Shown here one piece after another: positions 1 through 9,359 of a stretch of DNA of 64,000 nucleotides. The notes beneath the pieces were generated by a model that was given only the letters and a program-made list of their open reading frames with translations, was not told where the DNA came from and searched no databases. Made by a program: the position numbers and the translations under genes. The stretch covers positions 1 through 64,000 of the forward strand of contig CP064976.1 in NCBI GenBank assembly GCA_016699445.1. The letters are read 5' to 3'. Origin of the DNA: Deltaproteobacteria bacterium (GTDB taxonomy: Bacteria > UBA10199 > JACPAL01 > GCA-016699445). Every line of letters starts with the position of its first letter. The first letter of the stretch is position 1.

Positions 1-599
1 AAAAACACGTTCAGGCAGAAAAACCTAACTCTCTTTACTTCTTTTTCCAAAGACGAAGACAAACGATTGGCACAGTAATCACGATGCGACTAGGGGGTGG
101 TGAAAGTTTCATGGAGGGATGAAAGTCATCTTCCAAAATTCAGCAATCAAAATAATAGATTGAGGGTCTTCTGAAAGAGCTTAATATTTTTAGAACGAGC
201 CATACCAAACATCTCTAACAGCTTTGCTTTGCTCTTACTCTCTTCAGGCTGCATCTAAAGCAGCTCTGAATACCACTCATCAGGCACAAGACTACGGAGA
301 AGTCGGTGTTTTTACAGCACCACCACGCGATGCCATCTTTGTAGATGGACAGAAATCGTCAAAACCTGCCATTATTCACCAGGTGCAAAAAACAAACCTT
401 ATAAGTTTCAAGTAAAACGCGAGGCCAATTCCAAGACTGGGAAGAGACCATTCCCTTCAGGAAAAACGTCAAAATTTTCATATAAAACTCATAAAACAGT
501 AAGTTTAATAAATAACCTTTATGTTTTCTTAATATTTTCCGTTTAGTTCTTACAGCTAAAAGGACTCCTAAGAGAAAAATGGTTACTCAATCCTATCCA
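1..599. other. Left-edge stretch without a recognisable gene
   Basis: No intact gene is visible. Near 205-235 one plus-strand frame reads a short hydrophobic run ending in a lipobox-like LLSSGC that is followed at once by a stop. This could be the signal peptide of the ruined surface lipoprotein that follows, but the frames between it and about position 600 do not join convincingly. The rest is AT-rich with stops in all frames. Confidence 0.3.
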
Positions 600-2705
600 A
601 TGGATTTTTGTTTATGAGTGTTTTAGGATTCACATGGGATGCAAAGATACTATTTCTATTGGAAGTCAATGTCAAGGTTAAGTGACAATCAGTCACTCAC
701 GGTACAACTTATCAAAGTAGGAAGATCAGGATACCATTCTTGGATAGCAGCATTTTACAGGCAACACCTCACACAATCTAAGTGCTAAAGACATTAATGC
801 AGGTGATGATTTTAGTATTGTTATTTCAACTCCACCACGGATACATGCACGATTTCAGATGGAACTCGCACAGCACTTTACAACTTAATCCTGCACCCGT
901 AGATATTAAATGTAGCGCCACATCTTTTACTTTAGGAGGAACACTTTCAGGTTTAGAAGTGGTGAATCTTTAGTCGTTCTCTCAATGGATCTGGAAAAGA
1001 AACACTCTCTTCCAATGGTACTTTTACTTTAGACACGCATATTTCCAATGGCTCCAGCTTCACCGTATCTTCTTTTACAGAGCCCGGAGATAAAGGCTGC
1101 GTCGTGACCAATGGATCTGGCACACCAACTACCGATGTCCCAATGTGAGTATCGTTTGCCAAAAAGCGAATCTTCTCTTTTAAGTAATAATTTTTGGGAA
1201 ATTTTGGAAGTCGTTCGGCAGCTCAGAGTCAATGTCAGAAAGCTTATACAGCCCATTACAACAGCTATTTTACATGCTCGGGGAGGCATTGCGCCTTTTA
1301 TCAGTATCAATGCTGATGAAGAAAGTCGAGACATGCCGACACTTTATACGCGTTTCGAGAAGACGCCCTATTTGTGGGGTGAAACAATATTACGACAATG
1401 CGAATATTAAAAATCATACAAAATGGCAGACAATTGGGCAGATCTTCTCGATGGAAGTATTGATGAGCCCTTTGCAATTGATGATTCTTTTACATCTTAC
1501 CGCACAGGCAGCTTAGAGGATGGGTCGATTTCCACCAAAACCTGCCGCAACTGGACAGATAACAATGCTTTTGACTACGGCACGTTAGGATCTCCACAAT
1601 TGAATGACTCAAATTGGATGCAGTCGAGTTCCACATCACATTGCGCTAATTATTTACCGATCCTCTGTCTCTGCATGCAAACAAATGAAAATGTCGCAGA
1701 TCAATATACCGTGGGTGGTAGCGTGACGGGAAATACTGGCGATGTCGTCTTATCTCTCAATAGTGGAGATCAAACCATTACCATTGCTGAAGGATTCTAG
1801 CTATTTTTTGCTGATGCTCTTGATGACGCGTCAACTTATACAGTCACCGTCACGTCGTCTCCTTCTGGACAGGCTTGTTTATTGGAAAATAATACAGGAT
1901 CCATTTCAGGTGATAGTATCCGGAAATGTGAACGTCACCTGTGGTTCGTCAACGTTGACACTGGGAGGCGCACTGGACAGGATTGACAGGAACAGGTACA
2001 GTAACATTGAGTTTAAATAGTGGAGATCAAACCAAGTCACTCACAGCCAATGGAAGTTTTTCTTTGATACACTTCTAGATGCGGGCGCTACTTACGATGT
2101 CACCGTTTCTTCAACACCTCAATATGTTGATTGCACTGTCACCTCATGGGATGGAACTATCACAAGTACTGTTAGCAACATCACGATCACTTGTTCAGGA
2201 ACTAAAAACTTTCTCTTCCCACAACATCTTCTTACACAGCAGCTCTCACCAGCCGTGCAACGGTGGATGGTTATTGCAGTGCCACACGTACGGCAACCCA
2301 TCCAACTCTTCCTTGCCGGAGCGTCCATGCTTTCATTAGTTTTGGATCTTCTGATGAAATCAGAGACATGCCGTCATTATATTCCACCACCAGCTGACCG
2401 ATTCTTAACGCGGCTCATAGCTATGATCTACTAGCTAATAATTGGGCACTCTTACTCGATGAATCGGCTCTTGATCATAATTTAACGGTAGATTGTGGAG
2501 TGGAAGTTCAACCTCGGGTGCTACATCGATGTTTGATTGCTCCCATGGACATCGACAGCTCATGTAAGAGATGCCTCGGTAGGTTGGGGTGGAAGACTCT
2601 ATCGATTTTAGCTCTGTCCTTTGGACAGGAACCAGCGACGGATATTGTGACGAAAGCCATCAAATCATGTGCCTTGTTCTCAATAAAACAATACTCTACT
2701 TATAA
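600..2705 (+). pseudogene. Decayed multi-repeat surface lipoprotein with two DUF1554-like modules
   Basis: Joining frames across many indels and stops recovers a repetitive extracellular protein. About 640-1165 holds repeats of the pattern 'C..tsftLGGtLSGL..vvLsLNgsg..tlssNGtFtF', each ending in a 'ng.GT....V.nv.I.C' motif. About 1165-1690 is a module with 'FISINADEESRDMPTLY' and a Cys/Trp-rich tail ending in a CLCM motif. Two more repeats follow at 1695-2190 (YTVGGSVTG; LNSGDQT twice). A second module (FISFGSSDEIRDMPSLY, later LWTGTSDGYCDE and MCLV) ends at a TAA at 2703-2705. The module resembles the DUF1554 family of secreted bacterial lipoproteins; that assignment is from memory of the pattern. 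At least eight frame breaks show it is not expressed as one protein. Only the reconstruction is supported, not a function. Confidence 0.6.
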
Positions 2706-2919
2706 GTGCTTAAAAAGCCTGCGACCATTCCATGGCTTTAGGGTCAATATAGCCAACAAACTCCAATAAATGAATAAAGGTGGGAAGGTTTTCAGAGACG
2801 GATAATTCATTAAAGCGGATTCAATCATCACATCCTGTTTTTCTTCATCCATATCAGGAAGCGAGAGACACAAAGAAAAAGGCAAACACGTTGAAATATA
2901 AATTTCTTCTACTTTCAAA

Positions 2920-3249
2920 AGTTAAGCTCCGAACCATTCAAATCATAACCAATGTCTTCAGCTATTTTTCTAACAAGAGACTCATTCACAAAACTTCTTT
3001 CCCCAGCCCTTTTCCATTCTTCACCGTATTTGGAGATGAGTTGTGGAAAATCGATTACTTTGCTTTTGTGGAAAGACTAGCCGGGCTTGTTGAAAAAAGA
3101 GCATGTCTCTGTGGTGTTTTGTCAGCCCTGAAAATCGAAGCAATGTTAAGGACTCTGCTGCTGGAGTCGTTGGAATCTCCAGTGGATTTTCTCCAGCTAG
3201 AGTCGTACCTGCCAAAACTTCCTAATACGGGTGTTATTTTTAGATCCAT
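2920..3249 (-). pseudogene. Possible remnant of a small minus-strand protein
   Basis: On the minus strand an open frame from the ATG at 3249 reads to a stop near 3055 (ending SLSTKAK). A one-base shift lets it continue as VIDFPQLISKYGEEWKRAG and on through SFVNESLVRKIAEDIG to a stop near 2920. The second half has convincing coding character (amphipathic, charged). No family is recognised. The plus-strand frame over the same bases (2780-3298) is long but has atypical composition. Remaining sequence between 2705 and 3480 holds nothing else I can support. Confidence 0.25.
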
Positions 3250-3484
3250 GTCTTACCCAATTGCATACCACATGCCAACGAGACTCAACTTTAAATAGCC
3301 TGTTTTATTGGGAAATTCTGATATTTCAAAAGATAACTGCTTATTTTTTAAGCAATGAGACTAAAAAAAGCATGACCCAAGTCAGGATACCTTCATCTTA
3401 TATGATACCCAAAATTAATCTAAAAAATGAAATACAGACTTGCACCTTCAAAAAATCGTTTGTTAGGCAGGCGCGCTCTTGTGG

Positions 3485-3557
3485 GAGACGTTAGCTCAGC
3501 TGGTAGAGCATCGCCCTTTTAAGGCGTGGGTCCCGGGTTCGAATCCCGGACGTCTCA
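3485..3557 (+). tRNA. tRNA-Lys (anticodon TTT)
   Basis: The cloverleaf folds by eye: a 7-bp acceptor stem GAGACGT/ACGTCTC, D-arm GCTC..GAGC, anticodon loop CTTTTAA with anticodon TTT (reads AAA/AAG), and a T-arm CCGGG-TTCGAAT-CCCGG. The discriminator is A. The outermost anticodon-stem pair is a U-U mismatch. CCA is not encoded. It lies 22 bp upstream of tRNA-Glu and is probably co-transcribed with it. Confidence 0.96.
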
Positions 3558-3579
3558 CAATAGTTTTAATTAGTTCATG

Positions 3580-3652
3580 GTCCCCATTGTCTAGAGGCCT
3601 AGGACGTCACCCTTTCACGGTGAAGACACGGGTTCGAATCCCGTTGGGGACG
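3580..3652 (+). tRNA. tRNA-Glu (anticodon TTC)
   Basis: Acceptor stem GTCCCCA/TGGGGAC, anticodon stem TCACC/GGTGA around loop CTTTCAC (anticodon TTC, reads GAA/GAG), and T-arm ACGGG-TTCGAAT-CCCGT. The discriminator is G. CCA is not encoded. The 3' part from the T-loop onward, plus the downstream terminator, recurs imperfectly at 5197-5251, which marks this tRNA as a likely integration site. Confidence 0.96.
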
Positions 3653-3654
3653 CA

Positions 3655-3695
3655 AAAATAAAAAAGGAGCCACTCAGGCTCCTTTTTTATTTTTG
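3655..3695 (+). terminator. Rho-independent terminator of the tRNA operon
   Basis: A run of A, then GGAGCC-actca-GGCTCC, then six T and an AT-rich tail. It directly follows tRNA-Glu and ends the tRNA-Lys/tRNA-Glu transcript. The A run before the stem could make it bidirectional. Confidence 0.88.
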
Positions 3696-3848
3696 TCTCC
3701 TGTTCCATTTTAAAAATTCGTTCAAAAAAACAACTCTCGCAGTCCAATTTTCAAACCTTCTCCTCAATCTCACCTTTTAAAATATCAGTAAATTTTAACT
3801 AATCATTTTGGCAGTTAATGTGCATTGGTTTAAGGAAAGGAACGCCTA

Positions 3849-4684
3849 TGAAAAACGATATGATTAACAACTTAACCAATATTTTGAAGCCCATGTTCAA
3901 CTGACAGCCGGAGGAGTAGAATATTGGCTAGCTCGTGACCTTCAAATCCTTTTGGGATATACAGAATGGAGAAATTTTACTGCTGTTATAGAGAAGGCTA
4001 CAAGTGCTTGTGAGCTATCAGGACACGCGATTGCGGATCATTTTGTTAACGTCAACAAAACGATCAGAATGCCAAAGGGTGCAGAAAAAGAAGTTCCTGA
4101 TTTTATGCTCACCCGCATGCTTGTTACCCTCATTGCCCAAAATGGTGACTCCAAAAAACAAGAAATTGCTTTCGCACAAACTTACTTCGCCATCCAAACC
4201 CGACGAGCAGAATTGATTGAACAACGTCTTTTGGAAGCAGAGCGAATTTCAGCCCGTAAAAAACTCTCCACGACAGAAAAAGAACTCTCACAAGTCATTT
4301 ACGAACAAACAGGAGGCAATGAAGATTTTGCACTCATTCGCAGCAAAGGAGACCAAGCTCTTTTTAGCAAATCAACTCAAGCCATAAAAGCGCAGTGGAA
4401 AGTACCAGATAACCGCGCTTTAGCGGATTTTGCTCCCTACCATTATTTTGAAAGCCAAAGACTTCGCTACTGAAATTACCATTTTTAACGCACGGGAGCA
4501 TGGGATGAAGAATGAAAGCTCCATATCTCGAGAACATATTACCAATAACGAAGCTGTCCGAAAAACATTGCTGGATCGTGGTATTCGTCCTGAAAGCCTA
4601 CCAGCAGCAGAAGATGTCAAAAAAACAGAACGTCGTTTGGCCTCAGAAGATAAAAAATCATTAAAGAATCCAGAGGTGCTATGA
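3849..4684 (+). pseudogene. dinD: DinD-like DNA-damage-inducible protein (frameshifted)
   Basis: The reconstructed protein starts MKNDMINNLTN at 3849 and shifts frame near 3885 into FEAHVQLTAGGVEYWLARDL. It then runs through LLGYTEWRNF, SGHAIADHF and QTYFAIQTRRAEL. A second shift near 4435 leads into FNAREHGMKNE and a C-terminal part with DRGIRPESLPAAEDVKK. Order and motifs match DinD (YafN-era name), a SOS-induced protein of about 275 residues in E. coli that has been reported to affect RecA filaments. Here the recovered length is about 278 residues. Two indels make it a pseudogene or an error-bearing gene. It sits in the tRNA-Glu islet. Confidence 0.75.
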
Positions 4685-4804
4685 GAAACTAATTTTTTAT
4701 AACTAAGTACTACTTCCAAAAAATCATTTTCCGATAATTAAACAAGTTTCGAAATAAAATCGTTAAATATTGAAAGTAATGATCACTTCTACTAATTCCT
4801 CTCA

Positions 4805-5109
4805 ATGCCAATTCCAAATTATCAAGCCTTGATGCTTCCTCTATTGAAAGCTATTGGTGACCAAAAAACTCATAAGCTAGGTGAAATTGTCGATAAACTA
4901 CCATTGAGTTTCAACTCACCCCAGCTGAATGTTCTCAACTTCTCCCAAGCGGTGTTTCTACGATTATTAGAAACCGTACTGGTTGGGCTCGAAGCTATCT
5001 TAAACAAGCTGGTTTGATTGAATATCCGCAGCGAGGTATTTTTTCGATCACCCCTAGAGGTTTAGAAATACTAAAATCAAAAGTAACAAATATTTTTATT
5101 GAGGAGTAG
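4805..5109 (+). pseudogene. Mrr N-terminal domain fragment
   Basis: The frame opens with MPIPNYQALMLPLLKAI, the classic start of Mrr_N domains. After a one-base shift near 4915 it continues FQLTPAECSQLLPSG, then NRTGWARSYLKQAGLIEYP and RGIFSITPRGLEIL, and stops at 5107. This winged-helix domain normally precedes the Mrr restriction endonuclease domain, which cuts modified DNA. No endonuclease domain follows before the att-like repeat, so this is a fragment of a restriction gene carried by the islet. Confidence 0.75.
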
Positions 5110-5196
5110 CCTCCGATATTCACAAATTCCAATGTGGGGGCATGCACCCTGCAGTAAAAATGAGATATATTTTTAAATCAAATAGTTAGAAAATTA

Positions 5197-5251
5197 GTTC
5201 GAATCCCGTTGGACGCAAAAAAAAAGGAGCCACTTAGGCTCCTTTTATTTT
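5197..5251 (+). repeat. Duplicate of the tRNA-Glu 3' end and terminator (att-like)
   Basis: Starting at GTTCGAATCCCGTTGG the bases copy 3632-3695: T-loop, 3' T-stem, a shortened acceptor strand (GGACG for GGGGACG), an A run and the hairpin GGAGCC-actta-GGCTCC with a T tail. Two G are missing from the acceptor part, so it cannot be a tRNA. It is the right boundary of the islet and also supplies a terminator facing nrfA's 3' end. Confidence 0.8.
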
Positions 5252-5361
5252 GTAAAAGTACGTGTGAATTATTAGAAGGTAAAGTAGAGCTTAATAATTA
5301 TTCCTCTTCCATTTCCATATTAGCGAAAAATGCCTTGGCCTCTTGGCGCATCAGAAAGATT

Positions 5362-6870
5362 CTATTGAGTATTTTTTTGCCATTGGGTTGCCAGAATTTG
5401 TCCTTGGCGAGCGTAGTCGATGGATTCACCTAAAATACGGGCAGACTCTTGAGGGGCATGAAAGCCCATCGAATTTTCTGCTGCCACAAAATCCAAACGC
5501 CACTGTGCTTTGCGTTGCAACTCCTGAGCATCATGGATCTGAGCATCGCTTGCACCGTCTTTTTTGGCCTGATTGATAGCATTCAAAAGGTCTGTCAGAG
5601 CGGCACCTGATCGTTGCAGAAGCTCAAAATTTCGATTTTGAATGGTGGCAACACGAGCCTTAAGCTGCGACTCGTCGTACGGATGACAAGTCTGACAAGA
5701 ACGATTGATCATCAAAAGCGGACTACGCACCCAGTGATCGGAAACTTTCATCGCACCTTCTCGCAAATAAGGCATATGGCAGTCAGCACAGGCCACACCA
5801 CTGCGAGCATGAATTCCCTGACTCCAGGTTTCAAACTCTGGATGTTGGGCTTTTAAAAGCTCAGCACCAGTCTCTTGATGTTTCCAATCAAAAAATCGAT
5901 GACCATCCGGAAACTTATATTGATCATACATAGATTCAATTTCTTCGACTTTAAGACCATTATTCCATGGAAAAAAGAGAGTCGTCTTGGGTCCACAATA
6001 ATATTCCACATGACACTGACCACAGACATAAGACCGCATTTCCTGACGTGAAGCATCCACATTGGGATTGTATGCTTCATGACGATCCCCTTTTCTCCAC
6101 TGTTCAATACTGGGCAAATGAGGAACGGGTTCATTGGAATTGGCCAAAGCCTGAATGCCTAAAATAAATCCAGGTCGAGTCACGCGCAACTGCATGCTTT
6201 TGGGATCATGACAATCCACACAACTAACAGGATGCGAACCTTCCTCATGTTCAAACTTTTGCGCACCTCCCCCTGTCATGGGATTATTTGAACCTGTTTT
6301 CACAACTTCTTCATGAGCAAGCTGATAAGGCATAGCACCCAATTTTGAAAACCCACTGACAATCTTTTCCCAATCAGTATTACCATCTCCTAAACGTCGA
6401 TACGTAGGCATGACCGAGGTATGACAATGAAGACACGCCCCCGTCTGTGGCTTTTCTGTCACCCGTCGTGTTTTTTCCTGATCCAGAAGCATGTAGGCAT
6501 GACCACGTCTATCACGGTAATCTAATGAAAAAGCATAGCCCGCAAACATACGAGTCAGCCAAGGATAAGTTTCAGCTTTCTCATGAGGAGTCACAGCATC
6601 ACCACCTCCAAAATTGGTTTTGCTAGGTTCCACTGTACGCTTGTAGCCATCATATTCACGAGCCCAATTCATGCCCCAATATTGAGGATCGGTTGTTTCT
6701 TCAGAAACATTTACTAATTTTAAATAAGGGTTTTTAGCTTCTTCTTTATGCTCGAAAATGGTGATCAAAAGCCAGGACACCACAAGAGTGGCAATACTCG
6801 TCAAAACGAGGACTGTTCCATAAACTGTCCATTTACGTTTCTTTTGAGAGTTGTTGATATCTAGATTCAT
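5362..6870 (-). CDS. nrfA: Ammonia-forming cytochrome c nitrite reductase NrfA (CXXCH type)
   Basis: NrfA reduces nitrite to ammonium with six electrons in the periplasm, using electrons from quinol via NrfH. The 502-residue protein has an N-terminal membrane anchor at about 17-38 and five c-type heme motifs: CLHCH at 146, CVDCH at 217, CGQCH at 283, CADCH at 361 and CQTCH at 392. The catalytic first heme normally has CXXCK; here it is CXXCH, as in the known CXXCH clades. The linker VEYYCGPKTTLFFPW after heme 3 is typical. At the 3' end the frame stops at 5362 in a run of seven A; with six A it would run on to RQEAKAFFANMEMEEE and stop at 5298, so the annotated C-terminus may be a frameshift artefact. 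nrfH lies 33 bp upstream on the same strand. Confidence 0.93.
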   Translation of the reverse strand: MNLDINNSQKKRKWTVYGTVLVLTSIATLVVSWLLITIFEHKEEAKNPYLKLVNVSEETTDPQYWGMNWAREYDGYKRTVEPSKTNFGGGDAVTPHEKAETYPWLTRMFAGYAFSLDYRDRRGHAYMLLDQEKTRRVTEKPQTGACLHCHTSVMPTYRRLGDGNTDWEKIVSGFSKLGAMPYQLAHEEVVKTGSNNPMTGGGAQKFEHEEGSHPVSCVDCHDPKSMQLRVTRPGFILGIQALANSNEPVPHLPSIEQWRKGDRHEAYNPNVDASRQEMRSYVCGQCHVEYYCGPKTTLFFPWNNGLKVEEIESMYDQYKFPDGHRFFDWKHQETGAELLKAQHPEFETWSQGIHARSGVACADCHMPYLREGAMKVSDHWVRSPLLMINRSCQTCHPYDESQLKARVATIQNRNFELLQRSGAALTDLLNAINQAKKDGASDAQIHDAQELQRKAQWRLDFVAAENSMGFHAPQESARILGESIDYARQGQILATQWQKNTQ

Positions 6871-6903
6871 AATTTCCCCTTCATTAAAATTTAATCAATC
6901 GTA

Positions 6904-7368
6904 TTAATTTCCGCGTACTCCATGACCTACATTTCGATGACAATGAACACACAAAACAGCATCACGATCTGTTGTACTTCCAGCCACAATATCGTGAACA
7001 AAATCACCATGGCATCTCAGGCAGTTTTCCTGCAGAATATGAGCATTTTTAGGCTTGATCATGATAGGTTCGTGAAAATCCTGAAAAGTGAAACCTTTTG
7101 AATGATGATACCCATTCTCCGATTTGGCGATCAGCTTTGGAATGAGAGCATGAGGCAGATGACAATCGACACACTTGGCAGCTTCATGATGAGGGCCTTT
7201 TTGCCATGAGCTGTATTCATCATTCATTATATGACAATTCACACACGCTTTGGGATCGGAGCTAAAATAAGACAGGCCTGCAGCATAATGAAACGTAAAA
7301 AAACCTAGACCGACAAAGACACCCACTAAAACCACAATAAAAACCCTCATCTTTGTCGCCCAAATCAT
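6904..7368 (-). CDS. nrfH: NrfH tetraheme quinol dehydrogenase subunit
   Basis: NrfH (NapC/NirT family) anchors NrfA in the membrane and passes electrons from menaquinol to it. The 154-residue protein has one membrane helix near 8-28 and four heme motifs: CVNCH at 42, CVDCH at 66, CLRCH at 116 and CVHCH at 140. A Met two residues after the first motif (CHIM) matches the methionine used as heme ligand in Wolinella NrfH. It is the first gene of an nrfHA operon, with nrfA immediately downstream, so the pair is complete for respiratory nitrite ammonification. The start could also be the internal Met at residue 7. Confidence 0.92.
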   Translation of the reverse strand: MIWATKMRVFIVVLVGVFVGLGFFTFHYAAGLSYFSSDPKACVNCHIMNDEYSSWQKGPHHEAAKCVDCHLPHALIPKLIAKSENGYHHSKGFTFQDFHEPIMIKPKNAHILQENCLRCHGDFVHDIVAGSTTDRDAVLCVHCHRNVGHGVRGN

Positions 7369-7449
7369 GGCGCTTCAATATAGAAGAAAATACCTAAGTC
7401 AATTTTCTGAAGGTTTTTAGGAATTGATATTTGTCATGTAAGGAAATCG

Positions 7450-8514
7450 CTAAAAAAAACGCGCTAAACTTAAGGCACTTGGAGAAAAACTGTCAGGTTC
7501 TGAAAAAAGAAAACTGTTACCAGAATATTGAATACCCCAAAAAGCACTCCCGTCTCTCACTTTTCGAGTTATTCCTCTCTCTAAGTCTTGTACAAAAATG
7601 GCATTACCAACAATAGAACTATCAAACTCATAGCTTGAAGAGACCCAAGCAACATAACGACCATTTCCACTCATCCCCACCTGGCTTAAATCTAGCTCTG
7701 GATTGGCAATTTCATTTCCATGAGAATTCACAGTAACTCTTGTGTAACTTCTGGTTGTATCGTCATACGTATAAAGATCGACTTGCTGATTGTGATCCTC
7801 AGGCAAAACAGGAAAGCTGGAAGCAAAAAGCAAGACAGCTCCATCATAACTAATACTCAAAAGAGAATCTTGATCTGATACAAAACCAGGTCTCATGGGT
7901 GAAATCGATTCATAGCGCCCAGAAGAAATATCATACCGATAAATCCGACTACCAAAAGCACCTTCGACCATAAAAGCCGCCACATTTCCATCTCCACTGA
8001 TCAAAGGATGAGAGGCCCTAGGCATGACAGTTAATCTCTGAGGTGCTGACGAAAAAGGAAAATTATTTAGAAAGACTCCCGATTCAGCTGTGCTTGTATA
8101 TTGGGTATACACCAGTCTACCAAATCTATTTAGATCAGGATGATCGGCATGAGGTATCGTGGTTTTATTTCCATATACATCTTCCACAAACACAGCACTC
8201 ACACCGTGTTCAACACCTTGATAAGCGACAGTACCCATTTCATCGACAACACACCGCCGCTCCCCTCCCACCCCTGAAAATCCAGACTCTGAACCAAAAG
8301 GCCGCGCACTTCTATTGGTCCCATTATCAAATCGAAAACCCAAATAAGAATCCCCGACTCGGCTTGTCCATATTTTGAATCTTCCATCAGGGCTCCACGC
8401 AGCACAATCCATATTGGGATGTTCTGAAGGAGGAGCGCTGGTTTCGACTTGAGCACCACAGCCTATCAAAACAGTAGATAAATAAGCACTATTGAGAAGT
8501 GTGCGTATATTCAT
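7450..8514 (-). CDS. Lipoprotein with TolB/WD40-like beta-propeller repeats
   Basis: The 354-residue product has a signal peptide ending in a lipobox (LIGCG, Cys at about 19). It then has repeated blade-like segments: AAWSPDGRFKIWTSR, PLISGDGNVAAFMVEG, ISYDGAVLLFASSF and VGMSGNGRYVAWVSSS. The spacing of the SxDGxxVAFxS-type motifs is that of TolB-like propellers. The protein would sit on the periplasmic or outer face of a membrane. It lies 81 bp upstream of nothing related: nrfH is downstream on the same strand, but no functional link is visible. A specific substrate or partner cannot be named. Confidence 0.7.
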   Translation of the reverse strand: MNIRTLLNSAYLSTVLIGCGAQVETSAPPSEHPNMDCAAWSPDGRFKIWTSRVGDSYLGFRFDNGTNRSARPFGSESGFSGVGGERRCVVDEMGTVAYQGVEHGVSAVFVEDVYGNKTTIPHADHPDLNRFGRLVYTQYTSTAESGVFLNNFPFSSAPQRLTVMPRASHPLISGDGNVAAFMVEGAFGSRIYRYDISSGRYESISPMRPGFVSDQDSLLSISYDGAVLLFASSFPVLPEDHNQQVDLYTYDDTTRSYTRVTVNSHGNEIANPELDLSQVGMSGNGRYVAWVSSSYEFDSSIVGNAIFVQDLERGITRKVRDGSAFWGIQYSGNSFLFSEPDSFSPSALSLARFF

Positions 8515-8622
8515 AAGACAAAATTGTTATCGTCAATATTCTGAAAAAGTTGTTTCTGAAAATAAGAATTATCACAACTATTTCTGAGCAATCTTCGATA
8601 AAGCATTTAAAGGAAAAAAGTC

Positions 8623-9348
8623 ATGTTTGTCCGTGCATTTTCGCAGAGTGTGATCCGTATTTTAGCTGATACTAAAGCTATCCAGAATATTGAACTAACA
8701 CATACAACAGCTGACAAAGCTGCAACGCTTCTAAGAAATGTAGAAAGAGATTTAGAAACCAGGTTGGGAAAACAATCATTACTTCTCAAAGAACCTTCTT
8801 CAAAAAGGATCACTTCCTTTCAAATCATTGATCGATTTCACCAATCAATCAGCAAACATTTATCCCCTGACGAAATCCCTCCAACAGTCATCGCTGCCTT
8901 TGAAGTATGGCGTGATTCAAACCATGAAAATCCAGATACAGAAGTCTACCTTAATACTGTTGCTGATGCCGTCATTGGAGGAGCGATCGATCTTGATCTT
9001 AGAAAACTTCAACCTCATGAAAAAACTTTAGCGGGTCAGAGAGTCATTTCATGTCCCTCAGTAGCTAAATATGCCAATTGTGGCAGCTCTGTGGACTTAC
9101 CTATCGCTATTCAAAATGAAATCATTGATCACTTAGCTCGAGGGCTAAGTGCTTATTCTGTTGGATGGAGAGGCTTAGCTATCCCACGACAAGTAAGAAT
9201 CGATGATCATGTTATTACATGGGCTGATGCTAATAAGAAAGCCGTTCGTGACCAACACGGAAATGAATTTGCTAGATACCATTCTCTTAGTGACAGAAGC
9301 AGTACCCAACAGGGACAACATCAACTAATTCTCCTCACCAATCATTAA
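8623..9348 (+). CDS. Hypothetical protein, 241 residues
   Basis: I do not recognise a family. The start at 8623 is supported by an AAAGGA ribosome-binding site nine bases upstream. The sequence is mixed alpha/beta with an N-terminal helical part (RNVERDLETRLG), an acidic middle (NHENPDTEVYLNTVADAVIGG) and a C-terminal part with YSVGWRGLAIPRQVRIDDH. There is no signal peptide or membrane helix, so it is probably cytoplasmic. It converges on the OYE-type reductase gene with only about 10 bp between the stops. Confidence 0.55.
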   Translation: MFVRAFSQSVIRILADTKAIQNIELTHTTADKAATLLRNVERDLETRLGKQSLLLKEPSSKRITSFQIIDRFHQSISKHLSPDEIPPTVIAAFEVWRDSNHENPDTEVYLNTVADAVIGGAIDLDLRKLQPHEKTLAGQRVISCPSVAKYANCGSSVDLPIAIQNEIIDHLARGLSAYSVGWRGLAIPRQVRIDDHVITWADANKKAVRDQHGNEFARYHSLSDRSSTQQGQHQLILLTNH

Positions 9349-9359
9349 GAATGCTCATT

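Larger units (their letters stand above)
3653..5251 (+). mobile_element. Decayed genomic islet at tRNA-Glu
   Basis: The 1.5 kb between tRNA-Glu and position 5197 holds only decayed genes of accessory type (DinD-like, Mrr N-terminal domain). It is closed on the right by a second, damaged copy of the tRNA-Glu 3' end and terminator. This is the usual footprint of site-specific integration into a tRNA 3' end, with the intact tRNA on the left and the att duplicate on the right. No integrase is present, so the islet would be a remnant left after internal deletion. Integration is inferred from the duplication; the duplication itself is plain in the sequence. Confidence 0.6.

Noticed and set aside
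2780..3298. 172-codon plus-strand open frame
   Set aside because: No ribosome-binding site, odd composition, and the minus strand over the same bases gives more protein-like sequence after one frame correction.
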